In this document: in pieces, positions 1 through 10,272 of the stretch
Position numbering within the stretch: position 1 is the stretch's first letter
How the letters are laid out: the number at the start of each line of letters is the position of its first letter
Assembly: GCF_905220565.1 (NCBI RefSeq)
Contig: NC_059401.1
Location: forward strand, 13,946,766-14,010,765
Direction of reading: 5' to 3'
DNA length: 64,000 nt
DNA from: Melitaea cinxia
Taxonomy: Eukaryota; Arthropoda; Insecta; Lepidoptera; Nymphalidae
Notes under the pieces: generated by a model
Told to the model about the DNA's origin: nothing
What the model saw: only the letters and a program-made list of their open reading frames with translations
The model's database searches: none
Translations under genes and position numbers: made by a program

Positions 1-1816
1 CACCCATATCATATAGATAAGTAAAAGGGGACTGAAAGCTAGAAGGACTTAAGTACACTGTACCTTGATCAATAGTAGCAATTTGCTTAAAATGACGACA
101 CACTTTACCAGTTTTTGGAGGAAACAGATCCAATCTATGAAACAGTATTTCTTTACTAGTCTTTGTGAAAAACATGTGTGTCCTGTTTGTTACATTATTA
201 TTAAAAAATTCTGATACAATACAAACAATATATAGTTTTTGTACCCATTTCCACGAATAAATTATAGATTTTGATGAGTTGCTTTCATTTATTGTATAAT
301 TCCCCGACTCGATTGTCAATAACTTATGTTTGATAACATCAGTATAATTGCAAGTTTCTACGGCTTCTAGGGTGGTGAACTTAATTTTATCAGAAGTTGA
401 TTCAGGTCGTGGAAAATATGTGTGCATTAAGATTTTTCCTGAAAAATCCATCACAAACGCTCTCTTCTTGTGATTTTTTTCTTTGAAATAGGTTATATCC
501 TCAGCTAAATCCGACCAGTACAAATCCAGTCCAAGAACTCCATAAGAAACAGGATGTACGAGAGAAACCATAAAGTCTCTTTCTGTTGCTTCCCACAGCG
601 GACCTTCGGCTTGCAATTTTTTTTCATATTTAGCAGGTAATAGAGAAATAAACGCCGAGGCTATTTGTCCTATGACAGCACTATTGTTAAGGTGAAGCTT
701 CACGATAGGATTATTTGAATGATTGTGAGATTTGTCAAAGTGTAAAATTTCTATAGAACTATTTTGTAAGGTCCTTCCTTTATATATTAATCCGATACAA
801 TTTTTTAATTTGCCTTCTACCGCTTCACCATGTGTGAATATTCTAAGCCATGTGTCATTTTTCAATATATTCCGTTGCTCATCAGTGAAGAATATCATCA
901 TTTTGTTTTCAGGAAGTTTTTTCTCACTTAACAGAATCTTTATCTCTTCATTTATGGTGGCCGGAGATAAACTATTTGTAGCTGTGTCTATTGAAGTTAC
1001 ATACTCTCTTAATAGTAATTTATTGTTATCTGTTGCATTCCCAAGATTTGATATGCCATTGTTGCTGCAAGTATCCTCAAACTTCATAAAGTTTGATATA
1101 TTTGTTATTTTCAAGGCAAATATATCAATGGTTTGCAATGCAAAAGCTATTTCTTTAACAATACTAACAGCATACTGCAGTGATTCTGTTTTCATGTTGT
1201 TATCTATTAAAAATACAAACACCTTTGGGTCAGGATGAACAACTTTATGATACAAGTATCTCAAGTTTGAGTGGGGCATGGCTGCACAATCTTTGTCAGT
1301 TGCATAATCAATATTTGATAGAAAGTATGATCGTTTTACTTTTAAATCCTTAAATCTACCAATGGTATGGGGTTGCATATCTATAGACGATATGTCGTCA
1401 AAAACATTAGTACTCTTTATAAACACTGATTTACCAATAGAAGTAAACGGACAGGGATGAGTGTAGGACGGAGTATCGTTTTTAATCATCGCATTTTTCA
1501 TGTCAAGAAGTATGTTTATTGCTGAGGATATTTTGTAATTTAACTTCTCTACGATGTTGGTTAAGGAACTGCTATCTTTAGTGTGGTATCGACTTACTTT
1601 GTACGCGGTTCGTATCTCTAGGTGCGATGTATATTCACTTCCAAGCTCGTTGACAACAATCTCGCTGAACTTGTTTGCAAGTGTGTCTGACAATTTTCGT
1701 ACATTCCATTTGTAGTCGCACCGGCTATTGTTTGTCTTAGTACAGTCTTCATTTTGTGCATATATCGGAATGCAGATATAGGCAATAATGGTAAATATTT
1801 GATATATGAATTTCAT
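1..1816 (-). CDS. VWFA and Cache domain protein (CACHD1 / alpha2delta-like), 5' part, runs off window
   Basis: Seen: on the minus strand an ATG at 1816..1814 opens 605 codons with no stop and no visible intron, running past base 1. The first ~20 residues (MKFIYQIF then a run of I, A, Y, C) look like a signal peptide. Residues ~60-115 resemble the VWA N-terminal region of calcium-channel alpha2delta proteins. Around residue 200, KVFVFLIDNN is where a VWA domain places its DxSxS metal site, but only D-x-N remains, so the site is degenerate. Around residue 432, GVLGLDLYWSDLAEDI fits a Cache domain, followed by DFSGKILMHTYF. Many N-x-S/T sites fit an extracellular protein. Known: insects carry a CACHD1-like gene (Drosophila CG16868) related to alpha2delta subunits that modulate voltage-gated calcium channels at the cell surface. 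Inferred: this is the 5' coding exon of that gene. A true alpha2delta subunit is the main alternative. Fairly sure of the superfamily, less of the orthology. Confidence 0.7.
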   Translation of the reverse strand, partial: MKFIYQIFTIIAYICIPIYAQNEDCTKTNNSRCDYKWNVRKLSDTLANKFSEIVVNELGSEYTSHLEIRTAYKVSRYHTKDSSSLTNIVEKLNYKISSAINILLDMKNAMIKNDTPSYTHPCPFTSIGKSVFIKSTNVFDDISSIDMQPHTIGRFKDLKVKRSYFLSNIDYATDKDCAAMPHSNLRYLYHKVVHPDPKVFVFLIDNNMKTESLQYAVSIVKEIAFALQTIDIFALKITNISNFMKFEDTCSNNGISNLGNATDNNKLLLREYVTSIDTATNSLSPATINEEIKILLSEKKLPENKMMIFFTDEQRNILKNDTWLRIFTHGEAVEGKLKNCIGLIYKGRTLQNSSIEILHFDKSHNHSNNPIVKLHLNNSAVIGQIASAFISLLPAKYEKKLQAEGPLWEATERDFMVSLVHPVSYGVLGLDLYWSDLAEDITYFKEKNHKKRAFVMDFSGKILMHTYFPRPESTSDKIKFTTLEAVETCNYTDVIKHKLLTIESGNYTINESNSSKSIIYSWKWVQKLYIVCIVSEFFNNNVTNRTHMFFTKTSKEILFHRLDLFPPKTGKVCRHFKQIATIDQGTVYLSPSSFQSPFTYLYDMG

Positions 1817-2271
1817 CTTATCCACATTATCCTCGAGCATCACGTTTGATAAAACTGCGTACACTGCTTTAAGGTTACTTTACCATCATGAATACTCTTC
1901 ATGTTTAATCGTTTTCCACAATTGTTTTATCATTTATATAGTGGAAACTTACTTTAATGCGCAAACAATTTTAATAAATAAAATTTCTTTTTAAAAACAC
2001 TTCCGCACAATTGAGTCAAATGACAATGAACAATAATCACAAATGCGTGACATTTAAAAATTACAAATGGCCGGTTAAACGTTCAAAAATTGTAAATATC
2101 ATCAAATGCAATAAAAATAATTCATTTTTATAATCGATAATTTTTTTACATTAAAGTAAAGGAAATTTAATATGGTAATATTTAATAATTATTAAAATAC
2201 ATTTTTTAATAGTTGTAATATTACTTCTAATAAGTACGTTCATTAAATAAGTCAATGATTTTTTTTTATAA
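1817..2271. other. AT-rich upstream region of the Cache-domain gene
   Basis: No gene or repeat recognised. This is the 5' flank of the minus-strand gene that starts at 1816, so it may hold its promoter, but I see no convincing TATA or initiator element. Confidence 0.4.
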
Positions 2272-2530
2272 ATATAACTAGGTCGGCAAACAAGCGTACG
2301 GCTTACCTGATGGTAAGCGATTACCGTACCTTTAGACATCTCAACACCAGATGCATCGCAAACGCATGGCCGATCCTATCCCCAATTTCCCGTTACTCAC
2401 CAACATGATCAAAACACTGTTTGAAAACAGTATTATTCAGCTGTCTTCTGTAAGGTCGAGATTCTATCCCAGTTGGGCTGCTTCGACTTTGAATTTCCTG
2501 TTATGCCCTACCTCAGTTAAGTTTCAATGT
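2272..2530 (-). repeat. Rep-B dispersed repeat (LINE-tail type), copy 1
   Basis: Read on plus it begins after a T-run with CTAGGTCGGCAAACAAGCGT, then GGTAAGCGATTACCGTA and a GATGCATCGCAAACGC block. The same order recurs at 16083, 41613 (partial), 50862 and, reversed, 57541. On the minus strand the copy ends in a poly-A, so minus is its sense strand. Its end resembles the tail of the LINE at 47.0-48.2 kb. Confidence 0.7.
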
Positions 2531-3458
2531 TAGTGAATTAGCAAAATATATTATGTATTATTTTGAAAACTAAATACTTAATCCAAAGACCGTCTTTTAC
2601 CTTTAATTAATAATAATAATTTTAATTATATTTAAAATTATTGTGTACCGATCATATTCACATTAAAAAAAATATATTAAGAGCCATTTCATAATTTTTC
2701 GCTCTTCAAGTTTAGGTAAATTTAACCGCATTGCGCGAGTCGTACGAGCCGCGCGATCTTTGTGCTACTTAGTATAATGTGACAACCAAAAGCCCAACTT
2801 GATCAATTTCTAATGTATAATAAAAATTAATAACTATGATATAAAATGTTAAAAATTTCAAGTCTGTCATATAACAACAGTCAATGAATTTAAAATAAAA
2901 ATAAAAAATCAATTTTATGAAACAATTTCTTTTTCAATTAATTTAGTTTTTTGACTTTACGAATGAATCTAATATTTACGATATGAATAAAATAGCATTT
3001 TATTATGTCCCAGAAAATCTGTGTGTGAATGTTAGTTGCATAGTTTTGGATGAAAATAGACCATCAAATTTTGCCGGTTTTAATTTTTTTATAAACTCAA
3101 TGACATCGACAAACATATTAATTAACAAATAACAAGACAAACAGATTGAAATGCTTATTTGTATTGACAATGTGAGAAAAAAATTAAATTATATATTTGT
3201 TTACAGAAATTATCATTATATTATTTTACAGTCATTTTCGTAATATGTTTTTATTTTTATGAATGTATGAAATGCGGTTTATCCACTATAACAACAGGCG
3301 CTTGGCGCGTGTAAGCAAAAGAAAGACGGCTGCGCGGAATTTGACTTACCTCTAAGAGCGCTGCAAGAGCGCTGGCGCTCAACTGATTTACGGGTCTTGA
3401 TGCATGGTAATATATACTATCTTTTTATTATTTAATATAAAATGTATTAAAAATGATT

Positions 3459-3463
3459 ACATC
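3459..3463 (+). repeat. 5-bp target site duplication of the BEL element, left copy
   Basis: ACATC directly precedes the 5' LTR, and the same five bases follow the 3' LTR at 10273..10277. Copies B and C of the host element give the empty site with a single ACATC in TTACATCTTTTAA. Five-base duplications are usual for BEL/Pao elements. Confidence 0.9.
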
Positions 3464-3776
3464 TGTTGCCGCGCAAGGCAATTTAGTTCATATATTTTTT
3501 TATAGTAGTACCTAATTGTAGAATAATTGTAGTATATCTAATATTAATTAATTAGTTGTTATCTGTAGTTTGCATTATTTCTTGTAAAATTATTATCTGT
3601 AGTTCCTTTGTAGAATTTCATTGTCTTTTGCATAATCTTGTATTATCTATAACTTTTTCCGGCCCTTCCTAATTTAACTTCTCACGCTGTCACATCGCAT
3701 TAAAGGCAAAAATTAAAATTTAAAAGTATATTGAGTTTTAATTATCAAATTAAGGCTCCATTATGTATCAAATACA
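3464..3776 (+). repeat. 5' LTR of the BEL element
   Basis: 313 bp starting TGTTGCCGCGCAAGG and ending ATCAAATACA, that is TG...CA ends. I see no difference from the 3' LTR. A TATAACTTTTTCCGG stretch near 3648 and CATCGCATTAAA near 3693 may belong to promoter and polyadenylation functions, but this is a guess. Confidence 0.95.
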
Positions 3777-3781
3777 TAAAT

Positions 3782-3799
3782 TGGTGGCCCATGAGGGGA
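3782..3799 (+). other. Candidate primer binding site of the BEL element
   Basis: TGGTGGCCCATGAGGGGA begins five bases after the 5' LTR. It starts with TGG, as expected for a site complementary to a tRNA 3' CCA end. I cannot assign the tRNA. A near copy, ATGGTGGCCCATG, recurs at 4270 in the leader. Confidence 0.5.
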
Positions 3800-4680
3800 A
3801 TCCGTCAATAATTGCATAAATTTAACAAAAATAACGCAAATCGTACCGGCACCGCCACGTGGTGCTCATGCAACAAAGGCAAGAAGATTGAACAAATGGA
3901 ACAATAGAACAAATATTAAGGCTGGAGCAAAACTGATCTGGACTTCGATGAAGCTAGAGGCATGGTATATCTAAAGTACCAACTCGTGCGGCGCAGTCTG
4001 CAAAGATAAGTGTCCATCCTTTGTTCTTCCTAATCAATTCACCTACCTATCCTTTTGTCAAAATTGCAAACAATTTTCTTTTGGAAGGTTTAAAACTACA
4101 TATTTAGTGTTAATATCACTCCGCTTGCGTAAATTATTAAAATTAATTTACAAAATCAGCGTTAAATACATTAAAAGATGCTTCAATAAAGTACTTTAAC
4201 CAACAAGTACCAAGCATCTAACTTATTTTTCTCTTAAATCTACAGTCTTATTTCTAATTGTTTAAATAAATGGTGGCCCATGTTTAAAACAGTAATTAAA
4301 TAGTTATAAATTATAATACATTTTCTTTTTTAAATAAAATTACAAGTTATAAAGTTACATTTCTTTGTTAATTAATAATATAAATTTCTTGTTAAACAAT
4401 AATAAGTAATAATACAAGATTTTTAATGCATAGTTAGATGAAATTAGCCTTTTGTTTGTGATTAACAATAATTTATTGCATCATATTAAAATATTTAGAT
4501 TGTTATTAAATATCTACATAAAATATTTGAATTATTCCAGGATAAACAAGTTGTTTACGAGTTAACGATCTCGATCAGCTGTCCTGCCACTTTCCCAGTG
4601 ACCTATTGAGGAGCGTGAGAATACCTACTTTTTTAAATTATATTTTCTTGACTATTTTTTGAAACTTATTTTGCTTAAAC

Positions 4681-7600
4681 ATGTCTAAGTCCGATAAGCA
4701 TTCAAGTCTCACTCATCAAGATAAATTAACCAATTTAATTACAATGAGAAGTTCAATTAGGGGACAGATTACTAAATTTAAAAATTATTTAATTACAATT
4801 AATGCGCAAGAGGAGATTTCAAATATATCCCTTGCCGAGTTAAGTTTAAAGTTAAATAAATTTGAGAGTTTATCGTTGAAGTTTGATGAAATACAAAGTG
4901 AGATTGAGATTCTTAATTCTGAAAATTTGTCTGCGGAGCTTGATGAGCGTGAGGCCTCTGAAAATAATATAATTTCAAACATAGCTATGGCTAAGTCCAT
5001 ACTTGATAGGCAAAATAATCTCGAGACCGAGCGACGTAACTCAATCGCTGTTGAGGCTCAGTGTTCTCATGACCATCAGGACCTAGGGTTTAAATTACCT
5101 CAAATTCAAATATCTAAATTTGATGGTGCATATTTCCGCTGGCTTGAATTTCGTGATACTTTTGAAAATTTAATTCACAACAATGATCGTATAAAAGCTA
5201 TACACAAATTTCATTATCTTATATCCTATCTGGAAGGGGATGCAGCCCGGATTATATCCAACCTGGAAGTGTCTTCGGTTAACTATGCGAAGGCCTGGCA
5301 GCTTCTCGGAGATCGTTATAATAACAAAAGATTATTAATTAATCATCACTTAAGTTCTTTGTTTAATATACAAGCTCACACCCGAGAGTCTGAAAGGTCT
5401 TTACGCTTTTTGGTTGATCATGTCACTAAAAACTTACGTGCCTTGGCTAGCTTAGGCCAGCCGACTGATAGATGGGATGTCTTGATAATTTTTATGTTGT
5501 CCTCTAAGCTTGATAGCCGGACTCTGGTGAAGTGGGAGGAGTACCGTAACACTCTCGATGATGTCCCGACTTTGGATCAATTTCATAAATTTTTAATTGA
5601 TCGTGCTGATGTCTTAGAGGCACTCAATCGTAATAAATATGATAATAATGTTAAATACTTACCAGTGATCTCACGGCCAGCGCCCTCTGCACCTACCTCT
5701 AGTAATAACAGTAACAATAATCATAAACGAAATAATCATACAAAATCATTTGTAGGTATTAATCAAAAAACAAAAGGCTCTTTAAATTCAAATCAAGTCA
5801 AGTCATTCACTTCTGTGTGTATTATATGCAGCGAAAATCATAAGGTTTTTGAATGTCCTATCTTTATTAAAAAAGGCATCCAAGATAGGTTAGCAGACGT
5901 GACCAAATACAAATTGTGTGCCAATTGTCTCAGGCAAGGCCACCCAGTAAGCGAGTGCCGCTTCGGTCCGTGCCGAGAGTGTAAGCAAAAACACAATAGT
6001 TTGTTGCATGAATCTAAACAGAGTGTTGTCAATAATTCAGTTGTTGTAAGCTCAGTCTCGTCTGCGGCTAATGTTTCCAATTTAGGATCCAATCAAGTAC
6101 TTCTCTCCACAGCGGTTATCGAAGTAGTGAACCCTAGCACTAATGAAAAGGAAAAGGTCCGTGCCCTATTAGATTGTGGTAGCGAGTCCTCCTTTATCAC
6201 GAAATCTTTAAAAGAAAGATTGTCATTAAAATCATACCCCAGTGACTGTCTAAAGGTCATAGGTATCGGTAATAATCACAACAATAACATAACTGAAAGC
6301 TGTATCGCTCAAATAAATTCATTAAATGATTCATTTAAAGTTAACTTATCATGCTTTGTTCTAAAGGAGCTTACAAGTAATATACCTAAATGTGTAATAG
6401 ATATTAAAGATCTTAATATTCCTAAAAATTTACCATTGGCAGATCCTGAATTTAATCACCCGGCTTCAATTGAAGTTTTAATTGGAGCAGACATTTTCTG
6501 GGACCTCTTGGGTAGTGAACACCACTCCTTGGGGCCTAAAAATCCTCATTTGCGAAATTCACGGTTAGGTTGGTTAATATCAGGTCCAATTAATGTAATA
6601 AATAACAAAGGGAGAATTCATTGTAATTTTAATGCAATATCTAAAAATAGTAATAAAGAAAACAATATTGAGAATTTGTTAGTTAAATTCTGGGAGGTTG
6701 AACAGGTTCCCAATAAACCATTTCTTACCCCAAGGGAGCAAGAATGCGAGAAACATTTCATGACTCACACTGTACGCTTGAGTAACGGCAGGTTTGAAGT
6801 CAAATTGCCTTTAACCGAATCTCCTGGTTGTCTCGGGGATTCGTATAATTCAGCTAAAAAACGTTTCTTAAATTTAGAACGCAAATTCAAGCGTAATCCG
6901 GCGTTAAAGTCTAAATATTCGGAATTTATTCGTGAATATGCCGAGTTAGGGCATCTCAGTGAGTCAGCAATTTTAAAACCTACCCCAGGTTATTTTTTAT
7001 GTCATCACGCCGTGTTTAAAAATAGCGAATCCACTGCACTCCGCGTTGTATTCGACGGTTCCGCTGCCTCCTCCACCGGAGTGTCCTTAAACGACATTTT
7101 AATGACTGGGCCAAATGTTCAGGATTCTCTCTTTTCCATTCTCGTGAGGGCAAGGCAGTACCGGTTTATCTTGTCTGGCGACATCGAGAAGATGTACCGC
7201 CAGGTTCAAGTGAATACTGAAGACCGGGACTTGCAACTTGTTATTTGGAGAGGAGATGAGTCCGAGCCCCTTAGAACGCTACGATTAAATACTCTTACTT
7301 ACGGCACCGCAAGCGCGAGTTATTTAAGCACTCGATGCCTGTCGCAGCTCGGGGAGGAGCAGCACGATCCGCTCATAAAAACTATAATACAAAAGGATTT
7401 TTATGTAGACGACCTTATTACAGGATCTAATGACGAAAACGAACTGCGGTACATACAAAGGTCAGTCGCGGAGGCTTTGAGATTAGGATGTTTTAACTTA
7501 CGAAAATATAAGAGTAACTTACCTACTTTGTTCGTGGACTCAAGCATAAACATCCATGAACATTTAACTATAAGTGAGTCCTCGAGCACTCTCGGACTAG

Positions 7601-9930
7601 GGTGGAGTCCTACGCATGACACGTTTAATTTTCCTACAAAAACTCCTCCTTCTGTTGAAAAAATTACTAAAAGATACATAATGTCAAATTCGTTTAAAAT
7701 TTTTGACCCTTTAGGTTTGATTAGCCCTTGCATAGTAAAAGCTAAAATTCTTTTACAAAAATTGTGGAAAGAAAAACTTGACTGGGACGAACCAGTCCCA
7801 GATATCATTAAAGAAGAGTGGAATAGTTTTGCTGACAACTTACCTTTTATTCAAGGTTTAAATATAACCAGGCCAGTTATATGTGACTCGCCTACATCAA
7901 TTGAAATGCATGTTTTCAGCGACGCCTCACAAGTCGCCTACGGCAGTTGCGTTTATATGAGGTCTGTTGCTGCAAACGGTGACGTCACTGTAAAACTTTT
8001 ATGCAGTAAGTCTAAAATCTCACCTGTGAAGCCCACGACGATAGTACGTCTCGAGCTCTGTGCCGCACTGCTGGCTGCGAGGCTCAGCAAAGCTGTACTG
8101 GACTCGCTGCGCTACAAACCTGATCGCGTGCTTTACTGGTCTGACTCGAGCATAGTTCTGGCTTGGCTGAAAAATAATATTACACAGTTAAAATCATTTG
8201 TGGCAAATCGTGTCACAGAAATATTAGAAATTACTTACCCATCAACCTGGCGGTACGTACCCACTGCTGAAAATCCGGCTGATTTGATCTCCCGTGGTGT
8301 AGATGCTTCTAGCCTGCAATCCCTGGATCTGTGGTGGTGCGGACCTAAATTTTTAGTTAAACATGAAAATCATTGGCCCGTGTTAAAATGCAATAAAAAC
8401 ATTGTAATTCCTGAAATAAAATCAAATACTACTACTGTTGCGGAACCATTTATTAATTTTGAAAATTATTCTTCATTTAATCGACTTCAACGTTCCTTTG
8501 CTTATGTTCACAGATTCATTTATAATTCGAGAAACACTAAAAATAAACGGCTGGGAAATTTAACCGTAGATGAGCTGAGCCAGTCATTCAACGGACTATG
8601 TGTAATGGCTCAAGTCGATTCTTTTCCCACAGAGTACGAAACTCTTAGTAAAAATAAATTGTTAAGTCCCAAAGCTAAAATTTTATCGTTGTCACCTTTT
8701 ATGAGCGAGAAGTTAATCCGAGTCGGTGGCAGAATCGATGCCTCTAATTACTCGTACGAAAAGAAACACCCAATTTTACTCCATGCATCCCATCGACTTA
8801 CAAAACTTATATTTGTTCACGAGCACAACAAAAATATGCACGCGCCACCTCAATTGTTGTTGTCCCTAGTCAAGGAACGAGTGTGGCCTATAAATGGAAG
8901 GCGGCTCGCTCGGCGCACGGTAGACAACTGCACGCGCTGCCGACGCGTTAGCGGCAAAACTTTATGCCCTCTGATGGGTAATCTCCCAGCTCAGAGAATT
9001 GACCCAGATTTCCCGTTTATCTCTGTCGGTCTGGACTTCGCCGGTCCTTTTCAAATATTAAACCGTAAAGGTCGTGGCAGTAAACTCATAAAATGTTACC
9101 TTTGCTTATTTGTCTGCTTACGTTTCAAATGCGTCCACTTAGAGGCCGTAAGTGATTTGTCCAAAAATGCATTTATAATGACGCTTAGAAGGTTTATTGC
9201 ACGAAGAGGTAAGCCAGCGGAAATATTTTGCGATAATGGTAGAAATTTTGTCGCCGCTGCCAAAGAGTTAGGGCAATTTTTAAAAACCAATCGGGAGTCT
9301 CTGTCTGACTTTGCCACTCAAGAAACTATTAAATTTGTATTCTCACCAAGTCGAGCGCCACATTTCGGCGGGATCTGGGAAAGTGGCATTAAGTCCGCTA
9401 AATACCATTTAAAACGTGTCATGGGCAACAGTCATGTCACATTCGAAGAACTTTTAACTTTGTTTACGCAAGTGGAGGCGATACTTAACAGTCGCCCTTT
9501 ATGTCCCATGTCATCATCCCCTGACGATCTCCTCTCCCTCTCCCCAGGACACTTCCTAATCGGAAGACCTTTGACTGCGCCGCCGACACAGGCGTTTGAC
9601 AACCACAACGAGAACACCCTGCAACGATATGAACGCATAGAAAAAATGTATCAGCATTTTTGGCAAAGATGGCAGAGGGAATACATTTCAGAAATACAAC
9701 AGCGAACCAAATGGAGAACCAACAAGGCCAAGCTGAACGTCGGTGATTTGGTTCTCATCCATGAAGACCACGTCCCTCCGCTGTGCTGGAGGCTTGGGCG
9801 AGTGACGCGTTTGTTCCCGGGTCCAGACGGCGTATCCAGGGTCGCGGACTTGTCCACCACTAGAGGCTGCGTACGGCGGCCACTTGTGCGCCTCTGTCCT
9901 CTACCAACTGCTGAAGATCTTCAAGGTTGA
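4681..9930 (+). CDS. BEL/Pao gag-pol polyprotein (1749 aa, intact)
   Basis: Carries out packaging, processing, reverse transcription and integration of the element. Domains in order: gag-like region with a coiled start (~1-360); zinc knuckles at ~380-440 (CIICSENHKVFEC, then CANCLRQGHPVSEC); retropepsin with LLDCGSESSF near residue 497; reverse transcriptase from ~770, with SGDIEKMYRQV and the YVDD active site at 908-911; RNase H, with FSDASQVAYGS near 1079; H2C2 zinc-binding and integrase core with catalytic D1452 (LDFAGPF), D1518 (FCDNGRNF) and E1567 (GGIWESG); and a C-terminal DUF5641-like tail. Length and order match complete BEL elements with a single frame. The first ATG after the leader is used as start. 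All catalytic residues checked are present, so an active element is plausible; activity itself is inference. Confidence 0.95.
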   Translation: MSKSDKHSSLTHQDKLTNLITMRSSIRGQITKFKNYLITINAQEEISNISLAELSLKLNKFESLSLKFDEIQSEIEILNSENLSAELDEREASENNIISNIAMAKSILDRQNNLETERRNSIAVEAQCSHDHQDLGFKLPQIQISKFDGAYFRWLEFRDTFENLIHNNDRIKAIHKFHYLISYLEGDAARIISNLEVSSVNYAKAWQLLGDRYNNKRLLINHHLSSLFNIQAHTRESERSLRFLVDHVTKNLRALASLGQPTDRWDVLIIFMLSSKLDSRTLVKWEEYRNTLDDVPTLDQFHKFLIDRADVLEALNRNKYDNNVKYLPVISRPAPSAPTSSNNSNNNHKRNNHTKSFVGINQKTKGSLNSNQVKSFTSVCIICSENHKVFECPIFIKKGIQDRLADVTKYKLCANCLRQGHPVSECRFGPCRECKQKHNSLLHESKQSVVNNSVVVSSVSSAANVSNLGSNQVLLSTAVIEVVNPSTNEKEKVRALLDCGSESSFITKSLKERLSLKSYPSDCLKVIGIGNNHNNNITESCIAQINSLNDSFKVNLSCFVLKELTSNIPKCVIDIKDLNIPKNLPLADPEFNHPASIEVLIGADIFWDLLGSEHHSLGPKNPHLRNSRLGWLISGPINVINNKGRIHCNFNAISKNSNKENNIENLLVKFWEVEQVPNKPFLTPREQECEKHFMTHTVRLSNGRFEVKLPLTESPGCLGDSYNSAKKRFLNLERKFKRNPALKSKYSEFIREYAELGHLSESAILKPTPGYFLCHHAVFKNSESTALRVVFDGSAASSTGVSLNDILMTGPNVQDSLFSILVRARQYRFILSGDIEKMYRQVQVNTEDRDLQLVIWRGDESEPLRTLRLNTLTYGTASASYLSTRCLSQLGEEQHDPLIKTIIQKDFYVDDLITGSNDENELRYIQRSVAEALRLGCFNLRKYKSNLPTLFVDSSINIHEHLTISESSSTLGLGWSPTHDTFNFPTKTPPSVEKITKRYIMSNSFKIFDPLGLISPCIVKAKILLQKLWKEKLDWDEPVPDIIKEEWNSFADNLPFIQGLNITRPVICDSPTSIEMHVFSDASQVAYGSCVYMRSVAANGDVTVKLLCSKSKISPVKPTTIVRLELCAALLAARLSKAVLDSLRYKPDRVLYWSDSSIVLAWLKNNITQLKSFVANRVTEILEITYPSTWRYVPTAENPADLISRGVDASSLQSLDLWWCGPKFLVKHENHWPVLKCNKNIVIPEIKSNTTTVAEPFINFENYSSFNRLQRSFAYVHRFIYNSRNTKNKRLGNLTVDELSQSFNGLCVMAQVDSFPTEYETLSKNKLLSPKAKILSLSPFMSEKLIRVGGRIDASNYSYEKKHPILLHASHRLTKLIFVHEHNKNMHAPPQLLLSLVKERVWPINGRRLARRTVDNCTRCRRVSGKTLCPLMGNLPAQRIDPDFPFISVGLDFAGPFQILNRKGRGSKLIKCYLCLFVCLRFKCVHLEAVSDLSKNAFIMTLRRFIARRGKPAEIFCDNGRNFVAAAKELGQFLKTNRESLSDFATQETIKFVFSPSRAPHFGGIWESGIKSAKYHLKRVMGNSHVTFEELLTLFTQVEAILNSRPLCPMSSSPDDLLSLSPGHFLIGRPLTAPPTQAFDNHNENTLQRYERIEKMYQHFWQRWQREYISEIQQRTKWRTNKAKLNVGDLVLIHEDHVPPLCWRLGRVTRLFPGPDGVSRVADLSTTRGCVRRPLVRLCPLPTAEDLQG

Positions 9931-9947
9931 AAGAGCTTCCTTTCAAC

Positions 9948-9959
9948 GAGGCGGGAGGA
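9948..9959 (+). other. Polypurine tract of the BEL element
   Basis: GAGGCGGGAGGA lies immediately before the 3' LTR, where the plus-strand primer of an LTR retrotransposon is expected. Confidence 0.8.
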
Positions 9960-10272
9960 TGTTGCCGCGCAAGGCAATTTAGTTCATATATTTTTTTATA
10001 GTAGTACCTAATTGTAGAATAATTGTAGTATATCTAATATTAATTAATTAGTTGTTATCTGTAGTTTGCATTATTTCTTGTAAAATTATTATCTGTAGTT
10101 CCTTTGTAGAATTTCATTGTCTTTTGCATAATCTTGTATTATCTATAACTTTTTCCGGCCCTTCCTAATTTAACTTCTCACGCTGTCACATCGCATTAAA
10201 GGCAAAAATTAAAATTTAAAAGTATATTGAGTTTTAATTATCAAATTAAGGCTCCATTATGTATCAAATACA
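9960..10272 (+). repeat. 3' LTR of the BEL element
   Basis: 313 bp, identical by eye to 3464..3776. Followed at 10273 by the ACATC target duplication and the continuation of TIR-element copy A. Confidence 0.95.

Larger units (their letters stand above)
3464..10272 (+). mobile_element. Full-length BEL/Pao LTR retrotransposon
   Basis: 6809 bp with all parts in order: 5' LTR 3464..3776, primer-site candidate at 3782, a ~900-nt AT-rich leader, a single gag-pol reading frame 4681..9930, a purine tract 9948..9959 and 3' LTR 9960..10272. It is flanked by ACATC duplications. The two LTRs look identical base for base, and the reading frame has no stop or frameshift, so the insertion is young. It sits inside copy A of the TIR element. 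No env-like frame follows pol. Confidence 0.95.

Noticed and set aside
7401..7838. 145-codon minus-strand open frame within the BEL pol region
   Set aside because: Shadow of the gag-pol frame; no domain.
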